From NCBI RefSeq assembly GCF_030409805.1, contig NZ_JAUFQP010000013.1, positions 688,501 through 752,500 on the forward strand: a stretch of 64,000 nt of DNA, given 5' to 3'. Shown here in pieces: positions 1 through 9,445 of this stretch; within the stretch, counting starts at the first letter, position 1, and each line of letters opens with the position of its first letter. The DNA comes from Algibacter miyuki (GTDB taxonomy: Bacteria; Bacteroidota; Bacteroidia; Flavobacteriales; Flavobacteriaceae). The position numbers were made by a program, and so were the translations under genes. The notes under the pieces are model-generated. The model was given only the letters and a program-made list of their open reading frames with translations, was not told the origin of the DNA and searched no databases.

Positions 1-2
1 GG

Positions 3-731
3 TTTGAGTTTCATCAAGAAAAGGTTGAGTTAAGTAACCTGGCTTTAGCTTCAAATGGAGGAATTGCTTCTCAGTCTACCACAGCATACGAAGGTGATGC
101 TGCTCGTGGTAACGATGGTAATACTGATGGTAATTATGGCGGAAGCTCGGTAACACATACTGAACATGGAAGTACTGGGGCTAATACGCTTAAATGGTGG
201 CAAGTAGATTTAGGTGAAGATAAAATTATTGAGGAAATTGTAATTTATGGCAGAACAGGAAGTAATAAAGGTGTTGCTTATGTTAGTGATTTAAATAATT
301 TTACTGTAGAAGTTTTAAATGAAAATGAAGTGATTATGTTTACTCAGTTTTATTCCAGTTACCCAGCGTCTAGACCATTAAGGATAGATGTCGATAGTAA
401 AATAGGTCGAATTATTAAAATATCAAAAACGTCTGATAGAGGAATGTCTTTAGCTGAGGTTGAAGTTTTTGGAACAAATACTTTAGCTGTTAATGATTTT
501 TCTTTACCTGAAATAAAACTATATCCAAACCCAGCAAATCAGGTGGTTACGGTTGTTAACGCTTCTAATTTAACCTTAGAAATATTTAATATTAATGGTG
601 TTTTAGAATCGCAAATTTTTCTTTTAGAAAGCAGTAAGGAAATCTCATTGGAAAACTTGAGCTCGGGAATTTATTTTCTAAAATTCACAGATGATCGAGG
701 AACAACGGTAAAAAAACTAATTAAGCTATAG
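3..731 (+). CDS. Secreted protein with F5/8C-type carbohydrate-binding domain and T9SS type A sorting tail (5' partial)
   Basis: The reading frame is open from the left edge of the window to the TAG at 731, so the start lies upstream and only the last 242 residues are visible. The first ~150 residues look like a discoidin/F5-8C (fucolectin-like) sugar-binding domain: an NLALAS opening, a DGNTDGNYG motif and a KWWQVDLGED strand are typical of that fold. After a short linker a type IX secretion C-terminal domain starts at about 510 (IKLYPNPANQ...), with the usual NGVLES and LSSGIYFLKF strands and a KKLIKL end. Such tails send proteins through T9SS to the cell surface or medium. The missing N-terminal part is probably a glycoside hydrolase or polysaccharide lyase, given the three heparinase-like genes downstream, but this cannot be seen. 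Confidence 0.85.
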   Translation, partial: FEFHQEKVELSNLALASNGGIASQSTTAYEGDAARGNDGNTDGNYGGSSVTHTEHGSTGANTLKWWQVDLGEDKIIEEIVIYGRTGSNKGVAYVSDLNNFTVEVLNENEVIMFTQFYSSYPASRPLRIDVDSKIGRIIKISKTSDRGMSLAEVEVFGTNTLAVNDFSLPEIKLYPNPANQVVTVVNASNLTLEIFNINGVLESQIFLLESSKEISLENLSSGIYFLKFTDDRGTTVKKLIKL

Positions 732-790
732 TATAGATTTATTGTTCAATAAATAAATTTATGTAGAAAAGTTTATTGATTTTAAAATTA

Positions 791-838
791 AGTCAAGATT
801 TGCTAAAAGCGATTTTAGTTGGTCTTGGCTTTTTTTTA
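791..838 (+). terminator. Rho-independent terminator after the F5/8C protein
   Basis: A long, partly G-U-paired stem (AGTCAAGATTTGCTAAAA against TTTTAGTTGGTCTTGGCT, loop GCGA) is followed by a run of T residues about 60 bases after the stop codon at 731. It separates this gene from the heparinase operon. Confidence 0.7.
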
Positions 839-989
839 TGCTTTGTTATTATTCAAAAAAAAGACAAGAATACATGGATAAGAGCTATAATTTACACACA
901 ATGGTTAATAGTTTATATTTATTTATTAAGCAAATAAGTAATATTGAATAGAATATAAATTTTAAACATTAATGTTTCATTTTAGAACT

Positions 990-3287
990 ATGAAAAAAGG
1001 AATTTCATTTATTATTTGCTGTTTTTTTGTAATGCTAGTTACAGCCCAAAAAAGAAATTATCTGTTATACACCGATAGTAATATTGCTAATTTAAAAAAG
1101 CAAATTACGGTTAATGAGGATATAAAAAATAGTTGGGAAAAGCAATTGAAATATGCCGACGAATTAGTTTCAAAAGATAGATTTAAAGCCGATAATTGTC
1201 AAGTGTTAGGTTTAGCCTATCGCATGACGGGTGATGAAAAATATGCCAAAACCATAAAAAAAATATTAGTAGATTATACTTCAAAAGATACTTGGGAAGG
1301 AAAGAATTTATTAAGCAGAACACCAGCTTGGAAAGGCGGTTTAAATACATCACATACTAGTTTTTTCGTTTCTATAGGGTTTGATTGCATTTATGATTAC
1401 TTAACTAAAAAAGAACGAAAGGATATTGCTGAAAATTTAGTGCGCGTTGGTATTCAACCCGCTTTAGACGATTGGTTATTGCCAAATGCAAACTTTCACA
1501 CGTTTGATACTATGGGGCACAACTGGTGGAGTGCTTGTGTTTATATGGCTGGTTTTAGCTCGTTAGCGATTAGAAATGAAGTTCCTGAAGCTAAAAACTG
1601 GGTGAATGATATTGCTCAAACCGCTACCGAGTTTATTAATTATTCGGGGAGTGTATTGCAAAATAAACCGCCAACATTTGATAAAGACGGCGGTTTTTAC
1701 GAAAGTATAAACTATGCTTCTTACGGTATTTCTCAATATTTATTGTTCCGTTTTGCGTTGCAATCGGCATTACCAAACACAAAGCAGGTCGATTTACCTA
1801 TTTTAGATAAAATTGGAGATTTCTTTATTCAAACCACTTATTACGTTGAAGAAGGAAAACCAATGTCTGTAAACTTTGGTGATAGTTTCATCAATAAAAC
1901 CGGAAACGCCTGTTTAACATTGCTATGGCAATTGGGTTATAAGAAAAACGATTATGCATGGTACATCAATCAAACCAGTGCTGGAAATGATAAGGAAGGT
2001 TTACAATTAGATACACCTAACGGACTCATTTTACACCCGAAATTACCTGAAATTTCGAGTAATTATTCACCTAAACTGGCAACATCGCATTTATTTGCGG
2101 ACATGGGATGGGCAACCATGCGAAATTCTTGGAATAAAAACGCGACCATGTTAGCCGTGAAATCTGGTTTTACTTGGAACCACACGCATGCCGATGCCGG
2201 ATCGTATATTTTATTTCATAATGGAAAAAATTTAATAATAGATTCAGGAAATGCATCTTATGGAAATCCACTTTATACGGAGTATTATTGCCAAAGTGAA
2301 GCGCATAATGTGGTGCTTTTTAATGGTGAAGGTCAGAATAGAAAAGATCCTTATTTTGGAGTTGCAAACCCAGGGTCACTTCATAATTTAATAGAAGGCG
2401 ACAATTTTAAATACATTTTAGCTAATGCCACAGGGCCTTATGCACAAACATTAGCACGTAATTATCGTAATTTTATTTGGGTGGGCGATGTTATTTTAGT
2501 GATAGACGATTTATTAGCACATAAACCAGGTAAGTTCGAATGGTTATTGCATTATAACGGCGAATCTAAACGTAAAGATTTAGATGTATCTATCAAAGAT
2601 GGCGATGCTGAGGTTATTGTAAATTCATTATATCCAGCAACTTTTCCGGAAGGAGGATTACCTCACGATTTTCCTGAGCAAATGCGTTTAGAAGAAAAGT
2701 TAGGTTATGAAGATCATCATCCGGAAAACAGAGCTAAGTATTGGTCTATAAGTCATTTTGAAGAAACAGCTAGAACCAAATTTATTTCTGCAATTACTTT
2801 AAAAACTGAAGAAAATAAAGAAAACTTACCTATTATCAAACGTTTTGAAGGAAAAGACTTTTTAGGAGTTTCTATTACACAGAATGGTGAAACAACAGAA
2901 GTGTATTTTAATCTTTTGGCCGATGGCAGACTAAAACACCGTAATAGTGTCCTTAATATGAATGGTTGGGAAACCGATGCTTATTTAACAGTTTTAAAAT
3001 TTAAAGCTGATGCTGATAAAACAAAAATCAATAATGTTGATGAAATGTTTATCGGTCACGGCAGTTATTTACGTCGTGATAATGAAGTTTTAATACATGC
3101 TTTATCAAAATATACAGCTTTAGTTGAAGGTTTTTCTGGAACACAAAAAGTAACTTTTCAAGGTCAGGAAAAGGCAACATTAAGTCTGCGTAGTTCAAAT
3201 AAAAAATCATCACTTAATGTTAATGAAACTACACAAAGCGGTAAGTATGATACATCAAATAAAACAGTAAAAGTAACTTTAAAGTAA
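990..3287 (+). CDS. Heparinase II/III-family polysaccharide lyase, secreted
   Basis: A 765-residue exported protein. I start it at 990 (MKKGISF...) because this gives a clean signal peptide ending near VTAQ; an in-frame ATG at 972 adds six residues before it. Residues ~30-330 look like the (alpha/alpha) toroid of polysaccharide lyases, with GHNWWSACVYMAG near residue 175 and GGFYESINYASYG near 231. The rest is the beta-sheet heparinase II/III domain, with NHTHADAGSYILF near 397 and EAHNVVLFNGEG near 450. The Asn/His, Tyr and His in these motifs correspond to the catalytic set of this lyase clan. Members cleave uronic-acid polysaccharides (heparin-like, alginate, ulvan) by beta-elimination; the substrate here cannot be read from sequence. 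It is first in a three-gene operon, 8 bases before the next ATG. Confidence 0.83.
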   Translation: MKKGISFIICCFFVMLVTAQKRNYLLYTDSNIANLKKQITVNEDIKNSWEKQLKYADELVSKDRFKADNCQVLGLAYRMTGDEKYAKTIKKILVDYTSKDTWEGKNLLSRTPAWKGGLNTSHTSFFVSIGFDCIYDYLTKKERKDIAENLVRVGIQPALDDWLLPNANFHTFDTMGHNWWSACVYMAGFSSLAIRNEVPEAKNWVNDIAQTATEFINYSGSVLQNKPPTFDKDGGFYESINYASYGISQYLLFRFALQSALPNTKQVDLPILDKIGDFFIQTTYYVEEGKPMSVNFGDSFINKTGNACLTLLWQLGYKKNDYAWYINQTSAGNDKEGLQLDTPNGLILHPKLPEISSNYSPKLATSHLFADMGWATMRNSWNKNATMLAVKSGFTWNHTHADAGSYILFHNGKNLIIDSGNASYGNPLYTEYYCQSEAHNVVLFNGEGQNRKDPYFGVANPGSLHNLIEGDNFKYILANATGPYAQTLARNYRNFIWVGDVILVIDDLLAHKPGKFEWLLHYNGESKRKDLDVSIKDGDAEVIVNSLYPATFPEGGLPHDFPEQMRLEEKLGYEDHHPENRAKYWSISHFEETARTKFISAITLKTEENKENLPIIKRFEGKDFLGVSITQNGETTEVYFNLLADGRLKHRNSVLNMNGWETDAYLTVLKFKADADKTKINNVDEMFIGHGSYLRRDNEVLIHALSKYTALVEGFSGTQKVTFQGQEKATLSLRSSNKKSSLNVNETTQSGKYDTSNKTVKVTLK

Positions 3288-3295
3288 ACTGAAAT

Positions 3296-6055
3296 ATGTT
3301 GGTAAAAAAGAAAAGCTTGAATAAGAAACAACAGGTTTCTGTGTCATTAATGTTATTTGTTTTTTGTGCATTTTCATTTAGTGGGTTTGCGCAAATTCCG
3401 CTTCCTGAGAATTTAGATCAGGGATATCCACGATTGTATATTAGCCAATCTGAAAAAAAGAATTTAGAAAAAACCATAAAAAAAGAGGAATGGGCAGCAG
3501 ATGTTTTAAAGGGTATTCATGATCGTATTGATAAATATGTAGAACGCCATGTTACCGACCCAGAATGGATGGTTTCTAGGTTGCAAATGTATTGGAAAAC
3601 AAAATCAACCAATGTTTATGTTAATGGCATTAATTATTCTCATGCCGATGGCGAAGCCCCTGTGCCTACTGTTCGTTTTGTAGGCTCTAGAGATTATACA
3701 ACACCATACGGAACACCAAAATTAGAAGATATTCTTCCCTACATGGACGATCCTAGAGGTTTGTATTTACCCAATAAAAGTAAAGATGGAAATCCTTTTG
3801 AATGGGCTGCAATAGCTAAAACAGGACGGGTAATTTATTCCATTAATGAACAAATCATTGAGTTAGCACGTGATGCCGCATTTATTTACTGGTTAGAAAA
3901 TGATGAACGATATGCTAAGTTCGCCAATGCTATTATTCATACGTATTTAGAAGGAATGTCTTACAGGAGCGAGCCAATCGATTTACTTAACGGGCATATT
4001 CAAACACTTGTTGGTTTTACCAATTTTCAGGTGATTCATGAAAGTGTGCTTATAGATGTAGCTGAATTGTATGACTTTTTACATCAGTATATTGAAGTTA
4101 ATCATGCTGAAAATATTCCAATGTATGATAAAACGATTAAACGATGGACAGATCAAATTATTAAAAATGGAGTACCCCAAAATAATTGGAACCTACACCA
4201 GGCTAAAATTATTTTAAAGGCAGCAATGGTGCTAAAAGATGATCAGTTTTATGAGGATAAAAAGGGTAGGGAATACTATATAAATTACATTTTAAATGTG
4301 ACATCCGCACGTCAGTGGTCATTAACTAAATTCATGAATTTTGGATACGATTACAATAATGGGGTCTGGGCGGAGTGTCCAGGGTATTCTCAAGGTGTAA
4401 CTAAAGATTTAACAACATTTATTAAAGATTTTGATAATACTTTCGATCATAATATTTTACCATACATGCCAGTGATGGAGAAAGCTGTTAAAATGTTACC
4501 GCAATATTTATTTCCTAATGGGCAAACAGTAGCGTTTGGAGATTCTAATTATGGTGGCATTGGTACAGAGGCTATTTCAAATTTAATTCGTGTTGCTCAG
4601 AAAAATAATGATAAAACCTTAGAAGAAGATTTCACAGGGTTGTACCGCTTATTTGCAGAGGATCAAAAATCTGATAAAAACAGAAAGCCGAGGGCTAATA
4701 TCAGCTCGTTTTTTGCAAGTAAACCTTTGGAGTTAAATCCAAAATATACAAAAAGTGATATTGACGACTATATCACCCAAACGTTTTATGCGCCAAATGT
4801 AAGCTGGCATGTACAACGTATGGGCACAGGGAAAAATGGAATGATGGCTTCCTTAAATGGATCATTAGGAAATCATATGCATGCTAATGGAATTAACATG
4901 GAATTGTACGGAAAAGGTTTTGTGCAAGGTGGAGATCCTGGTAAGGGTGCAGGTTATTTACAACCTATATATTTAGAATTTTACTCGCAGTTTCCAGCGC
5001 ACAACACGGTTATGGTAGATGGTGTATCATCTTATACCGAAATGTTTAGTAATCATGCGTTCGATTTGATGGGAGAATATCCGAAGTCTGAACAAAAGAA
5101 AGATTATTATCAAAATATTACATATTCCGATGTTTACTTTCTAGAGCCAGAAACACGAAGTGACCAAAGTCGTTTGGTGAGTATTGTAAAAACAGGTGAG
5201 ATTACCGGGTATTATATAGATGTTTTCCGTTCTAAAAAGCAACGTAAAGGCGATAAATTTCACGATTACTTTTATCATAATTTAGGTCAAAGCATGGAGG
5301 TTTTAGATGCGTCAGGAAATCCTTTAGATCTTAAACCTTCGGAAGAAATGGCTTTTGCTGGCGGTTACTTATACGCGTTCGATTATCAATGGGATAAAAA
5401 ATCAATTAGAACGAGTGAAGATTATCAGGCGCAATGGAAGATTGATAGGCCAGAAGGAGAAGAAGATGTGTTTATGAATCTTTGGATGATGGGCGCAGAA
5501 AACAGAGAAATATTTTCGCTAAAATCACCTCCACATAAAGCTTTTAAAGGAAACCATGGTTTGCCATATGACGTGGATAAAGCGCCATATTTAACTTTTG
5601 CAGCAAGACAATTTGGTGCTGCTTGGGAACAGCCATTCGTTTCAGTTTATGAACCATTTACTTCAACAGAAGGAAAAAGTATTGAAAACATATCAAGTTT
5701 TAAAGATGAAAACGGAAGTAAAGAATTTGTTGGGCTTCATGTGAAACACAAATCAGGAAGAGAAGATCTTGTTTTTTCAACCACCAATAACCAAAAGGTG
5801 AAATATAACAACATGGCTACAAATGCAATATATGCTGTATTCGGTAAAGAAAAAAATGGTGATTTTATATTGTTCATAGGAAATGGAACCGAATTAGAAA
5901 CAAAAGATATTAAGGTTTCAGCAAGTGAAAAAGGAAATGTAATACTTGAAAAAAAGAATGGCCAATTGTTTTTAGATAATGAAGTGCCAGTAACAATATG
6001 GATTAATAACGAAGAAAAGAAATTCAATATTGGAACTTTTCGGTCAATAAAATAA
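3296..6055 (+). CDS. Large heparinase II/III-like protein, secreted
   Basis: A 919-residue protein with a long basic N-terminus and a hydrophobic stretch ending in SGFAQ, read as a signal peptide of about 33 residues. An alpha-helical half contains NNWNLHQAKI (about residue 296) and VWAECPGYSQG (about 358). A beta-rich half contains GNHMHANGINMEL (about 525) and FPAHNTVMVDG (about 565). These match, in order, the Asn/His-Tyr-His arrangement of heparinase II/III-fold lyases. It is only distantly similar to the neighbours on either side, so the three are not a recent duplication. It is longer than typical heparinase II proteins, mostly through an N-terminal extension containing a WMVSRLQMYW segment. 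Gaps of 8 bases on both sides support one transcript. The substrate is unknown. Confidence 0.78.
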   Translation: MLVKKKSLNKKQQVSVSLMLFVFCAFSFSGFAQIPLPENLDQGYPRLYISQSEKKNLEKTIKKEEWAADVLKGIHDRIDKYVERHVTDPEWMVSRLQMYWKTKSTNVYVNGINYSHADGEAPVPTVRFVGSRDYTTPYGTPKLEDILPYMDDPRGLYLPNKSKDGNPFEWAAIAKTGRVIYSINEQIIELARDAAFIYWLENDERYAKFANAIIHTYLEGMSYRSEPIDLLNGHIQTLVGFTNFQVIHESVLIDVAELYDFLHQYIEVNHAENIPMYDKTIKRWTDQIIKNGVPQNNWNLHQAKIILKAAMVLKDDQFYEDKKGREYYINYILNVTSARQWSLTKFMNFGYDYNNGVWAECPGYSQGVTKDLTTFIKDFDNTFDHNILPYMPVMEKAVKMLPQYLFPNGQTVAFGDSNYGGIGTEAISNLIRVAQKNNDKTLEEDFTGLYRLFAEDQKSDKNRKPRANISSFFASKPLELNPKYTKSDIDDYITQTFYAPNVSWHVQRMGTGKNGMMASLNGSLGNHMHANGINMELYGKGFVQGGDPGKGAGYLQPIYLEFYSQFPAHNTVMVDGVSSYTEMFSNHAFDLMGEYPKSEQKKDYYQNITYSDVYFLEPETRSDQSRLVSIVKTGEITGYYIDVFRSKKQRKGDKFHDYFYHNLGQSMEVLDASGNPLDLKPSEEMAFAGGYLYAFDYQWDKKSIRTSEDYQAQWKIDRPEGEEDVFMNLWMMGAENREIFSLKSPPHKAFKGNHGLPYDVDKAPYLTFAARQFGAAWEQPFVSVYEPFTSTEGKSIENISSFKDENGSKEFVGLHVKHKSGREDLVFSTTNNQKVKYNNMATNAIYAVFGKEKNGDFILFIGNGTELETKDIKVSASEKGNVILEKKNGQLFLDNEVPVTIWINNEEKKFNIGTFRSIK

Positions 6056-6063
6056 TCACAAAT

Positions 6064-8016
6064 ATGAATTTCAAGGGAAGTCTAAAAGCGGCAATTTACT
6101 TTTGTTCTTTATTATCATTTACATTTATTTTTGGATGTAATAATGTTGAAAATGATAAATTAGATATTAAGGAATATTTAAAACATGCAAATGGAAACAC
6201 TATTTATCCTTCGGAAAAGCAAATAGAAATGCTTAAAAAGGTGATTCCGAATGAAGCCTTTCAACCGGCACCAAAAATTAGTGATAGAACATTCTGGAAT
6301 GAAGTAGCCCAAACCGAATCGGGTAAAACTTATTTAAAAAAGGCATTATCATTTTTGAATGAAGCTCCTGAAGTTCCCATTTCTGATGACATTTATAGAA
6401 GAGCCAATAAAGAAGGAAATCGAGCTATTTATAAACCAAGGTATTACGATACCATGATACGTTTAGAGCATTTTATTTTAGCTGAATGCTTAGAAAATAA
6501 CGGACGTTTTGTACCTCAAATCAGAGTGTATTTAAGAGCTATTATGGATATGAAATCGTGGTTGCATCCTAACCATGACGACAGAAATAATAGCGTTCTT
6601 GAAGGAAAACGGGTGTCAATCGATTTAGGTGCAAGACGTTTTGGGTCGGTTTTAGCTGTAGCTGAAACGCTTTTGGAAAATCAATTATCACCTGAGTTTA
6701 GAAACGAAATTAAAGCACAACTTCAATATAGAATTACAGATAATTATTTACAAAGCTGTAAGACTCCGGATAAAAATAACCATTGGATTGATGGTAAAAG
6801 CAACTGGAATGCTGTGTGTACTAGTGGTGCCGTTTTTACATCTATAGCGAATGCAACAGATGCAGAAGAGCGTATTGCTGCTATAGGTTCTGCAATTAAT
6901 AGTATGAAACATTATGTAAGCGGTTTTGGAGCCGACGGGTATTGTTCTGAAGGTGTTGGATATTGGCGTTACGGTTTTGGCCATTACTTATATTTGGCCG
7001 AAATACTTTTCGATTATACCGATGGAAAAATTAATTTATTTGAAGGTCATGATCCTGATAAACTGAATAGAGTAGCCGATTTTCCTGAGAATTTCCATAT
7101 TCAAAATGAAAAATTTGCACCTTTTGCCGATGGTAGCTCTATCGTTAAAAATAACGAAGGTAACTTTGCTTATGTATTGGCGGCAAAACAATACGGTGCA
7201 AGAAAACCGATTGAAAATATTTTAGATCAAGCCGTTGAACAACTTATTGTTTGGAAAAACCCAGAAGATTTTACCACAAGAAAAACAACAAATTCAAAAA
7301 CGTTTGTAGTGCCAAATCATTCTTATTTTAACGATTTTGGAATGGTTATTTCTCGCGGAAAACAGAACGTGCCATTTTCTGTAGCGGTTAAAGCAGGACA
7401 CAATAAAGAAAACCACAATCATAGTGATGTAGGAACTTATATTTTAGTTTTAGGAGAAGATTTAATTTCTGGAGATATAGGTGCGCCGTCTTATCGTGCC
7501 GGATCTTTTTCGCCAACCAATAAAGCACGAAGTTCTTGGGGGCACCCAGTTCCTATCATAGATCATACTTTGCAATCTAATGGACGTCAATTTGAAGGAA
7601 AAATAACAGAAACCAAATTCACTGATATAGAAGATAAAGTGGTTATGGATATTAGTGCGGCGTATGAATTGCCTATGCTTGAATCTTTATCTAGAACAAT
7701 GACGAATGATAAGTCTGGAGCGGGAACAATTAGTATTCAAGATGATTTTAAAACAAGCAAACCTGTTGTTTTCGGAACAGCTATTATGACGTTTTCAGAA
7801 TATGAAATTGTTGATGAAAGTACTATTATGCTTATAGGGAAAAATCAAAAAGTAAAAGTTGAAATCAGTAGCAGTGGAGGTAAAGTTGTTATTAACCCTG
7901 AACCTGTTCCTGTAGAATATTTAAGGGAAGGAAAAGGTGCTGTCAGAATTGGTGTCGATTTTGAAAAACCTATCGCTAGCGGAAGCATAAGCGTGAAGTA
8001 TACACCGATATTTTAA
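6064..8016 (+). CDS. Heparinase II/III-like lipoprotein
   Basis: A 650-residue protein that starts with a lipoprotein signal: a hydrophobic stretch then FIFGCNN, with the lipid-modified Cys at residue 25. It is therefore likely membrane anchored, unlike its two soluble-looking operon partners. The helical domain carries NHWIDGKSNWNAVC (about residue 239) and GYCSEGVGYWRYGFGHY (about 291); the beta domain carries NHNHSDVGTYILVLG (about 450) and GDIGAPSYRAG. These fit the catalytic Asn/His, Tyr and His positions of the heparinase II/III clan. A natural reading is that the secreted lyases cut polymer outside and this one processes oligomers at the membrane, but that is inference. It is last in the operon and is followed by a strong terminator. 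Confidence 0.78.
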   Translation: MNFKGSLKAAIYFCSLLSFTFIFGCNNVENDKLDIKEYLKHANGNTIYPSEKQIEMLKKVIPNEAFQPAPKISDRTFWNEVAQTESGKTYLKKALSFLNEAPEVPISDDIYRRANKEGNRAIYKPRYYDTMIRLEHFILAECLENNGRFVPQIRVYLRAIMDMKSWLHPNHDDRNNSVLEGKRVSIDLGARRFGSVLAVAETLLENQLSPEFRNEIKAQLQYRITDNYLQSCKTPDKNNHWIDGKSNWNAVCTSGAVFTSIANATDAEERIAAIGSAINSMKHYVSGFGADGYCSEGVGYWRYGFGHYLYLAEILFDYTDGKINLFEGHDPDKLNRVADFPENFHIQNEKFAPFADGSSIVKNNEGNFAYVLAAKQYGARKPIENILDQAVEQLIVWKNPEDFTTRKTTNSKTFVVPNHSYFNDFGMVISRGKQNVPFSVAVKAGHNKENHNHSDVGTYILVLGEDLISGDIGAPSYRAGSFSPTNKARSSWGHPVPIIDHTLQSNGRQFEGKITETKFTDIEDKVVMDISAAYELPMLESLSRTMTNDKSGAGTISIQDDFKTSKPVVFGTAIMTFSEYEIVDESTIMLIGKNQKVKVEISSSGGKVVINPEPVPVEYLREGKGAVRIGVDFEKPIASGSISVKYTPIF

Positions 8017-8045
8017 AGTATATTTCGAGTATTTTAGAGATCAAG

Positions 8046-8082
8046 AAAGGAATAATCTTAATAGAAGATTGTTCCTTTTTTA
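8046..8082 (+). terminator. Terminator of the heparinase operon
   Basis: A 14-bp stem with one G-T pair (arms 8046-8059 and 8065-8078, loop AATAG) is followed by a T-rich tract, 30 bases after the stop at 8016. Confidence 0.85.
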
Positions 8083-8143
8083 TTTATGTAGTCTTAATTT
8101 TCTTGGATTTACTGCATTTAATCATTCAAAGCAAAGGTTTTTA

Positions 8144-8338
8144 CTAAACTTGTATTTCAGTATCTCTAACAAGGTATCTTAACCGGTTTAATTTATGCAA
8201 AAGTTTTATAGCTTTATATTCAGATATATCGCTCAGTGCGGAATCGGTTTGGCGGAAATTATAAGCTTGTTCTATCAGTTCTTTGTAACGCTGGCTTAAT
8301 CTATTTTGGTTTGTTTTAATGGTATCAATTCGGTTCAT
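8144..8338 (-). CDS. Small conserved-type hypothetical protein (64 aa)
   Basis: A charged, helical 64-residue protein (MNRIDTIKTNQNRLSQRY...). It resembles, by memory only, the short flavobacterial proteins annotated as Lacal_2735 family, which have a Q/KRYxxLxEQAYxLxxxDRxLSD-like pattern; here QRYKELIEQAY and DSALSDISEYKA fit. No signal peptide or membrane segment is seen. It stands alone between the heparinase operon terminator and the DUF4197 gene. Function unknown. The start codon is the only ATG near the 5' end of the open frame. Confidence 0.55.
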   Translation of the reverse strand: MNRIDTIKTNQNRLSQRYKELIEQAYNFRQTDSALSDISEYKAIKLLHKLNRLRYLVRDTEIQV

Positions 8339-8473
8339 ATCAATAAAATATAAAATAAGTAGTACATCAATATACGTTTTTTGTTGAGTTATATTTGTTT
8401 TTTTCTTACGTTATTTTTCGATATTCCTGTTTTATAGCTTTATAACCTGTTATTTTGTTAATTTTAAAGCAAA

Positions 8474-8502
8474 AAAAACCGAATGCTAACATTCGGTTTT
8501 TA
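8474..8502 (-). terminator. Terminator of the DUF4197 gene
   Basis: The hairpin ACCGAATG-CTAA-CATTCGGT is flanked by an A-run on the left and a T-run on the right, so it could work in both directions. It lies just beyond the stop of the minus-strand gene that ends at 8521. Confidence 0.8.
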
Positions 8503-8520
8503 TAATTATGGTATCGTTTT

Positions 8521-9228
8521 TTAGTCTTGTAAAGCGAATACTTTCTGTAATAATTCGGTTGTTCTAGATGATGCTTTTGTTCTAATTTCAGTTTCTTCAA
8601 CAGCAATCATATTATAAACACCTTTTAAAGCTTCTCCTGTAACGTAATCGGTTAAGTCAGCGTTCACATTTTTTGTAAACGGAAGCGCGTTATATTTCGT
8701 AATTAAATTACTCCAAATTTCATCGGCACCTACTTTGCTAAAAGAATTTTTAATTACAGGGTTAAATTTAGCGTAAAGATCGGTTTGTGTTTTGGTTGTT
8801 AAATATTGAGTTGCAGCATCATTATTACCCAGTAAAATATCTTTAGCATCGGCAAAGGTGATATCTTTTACTGCATTTACAAAAATAGGAGTAGCTTCTT
8901 TTACAGCATCTTCTGCTGCACGGTTAAGTACTTTTAAACCTTCGTCGGCAAGGCTGCTTAATCCAATATCTCTAAGTGCTTTGTCTACCTTTTGTAATTC
9001 TTCTGGTAGTAAAATTTTAACTAAATCGTTCTTAAAAAAACCATCAGTTTGTGTGAGTTTGGTAACTTGTTTATCAATACCTAAATCAAGGGCTTGTCTT
9101 AAGCCAGCGGCAATATCGGTTGTGCCCAAAACACTTCCTGTTTGTGGTAATTGGCTAACAACTTGCTGTAATTCAGCACAAGCTGTAAGATTAAATATTA
9201 ATAAAAAAACGAGACTTTTACGTATCAT
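8521..9228 (-). CDS. DUF4197 lipoprotein
   Basis: A 235-residue protein with a lipobox (LTAC, Cys at residue 17). The remainder is largely helical and matches the DUF4197 family, whose members open with a GLRQALDLGIDKQV-type segment and contain KILLPEELQKVDKALR, FADAKDILLG and LTDYVTGEALKGVYNMI; all are present in order. Length is normal for the family. The biochemical role is unknown; it is a periplasm-facing lipoprotein in many Proteobacteria and Bacteroidota. It is a single gene with its own terminator. Confidence 0.9.
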   Translation of the reverse strand: MIRKSLVFLLIFNLTACAELQQVVSQLPQTGSVLGTTDIAAGLRQALDLGIDKQVTKLTQTDGFFKNDLVKILLPEELQKVDKALRDIGLSSLADEGLKVLNRAAEDAVKEATPIFVNAVKDITFADAKDILLGNNDAATQYLTTKTQTDLYAKFNPVIKNSFSKVGADEIWSNLITKYNALPFTKNVNADLTDYVTGEALKGVYNMIAVEETEIRTKASSRTTELLQKVFALQD

Positions 9229-9445
9229 GATATTGGGTTTTAAATTAAAAGCAAAGATATATTTTACGATTGAAAATTAAACTCTTTTTTTAAAATAGTA
9301 TTTTAGCACAATTATTGTTATGCTAAGCTTGAATTGAAATTAAGGTTAAAAGAATTGAGTCTATTTTAAAGTGCTAATTTCAAAAGGTAAACGTGTTTAG
9401 GTGTAATATAATGATTAAATTGGCTCAGATTAAGGGTATATTATA

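Noticed and set aside
8858..9280. Plus-strand open frame of 140 codons opposite the DUF4197 gene
   Set aside because: The minus strand has a clear family match and lipobox; the plus frame has an unusual Ser/Lys-rich composition and is a shadow.
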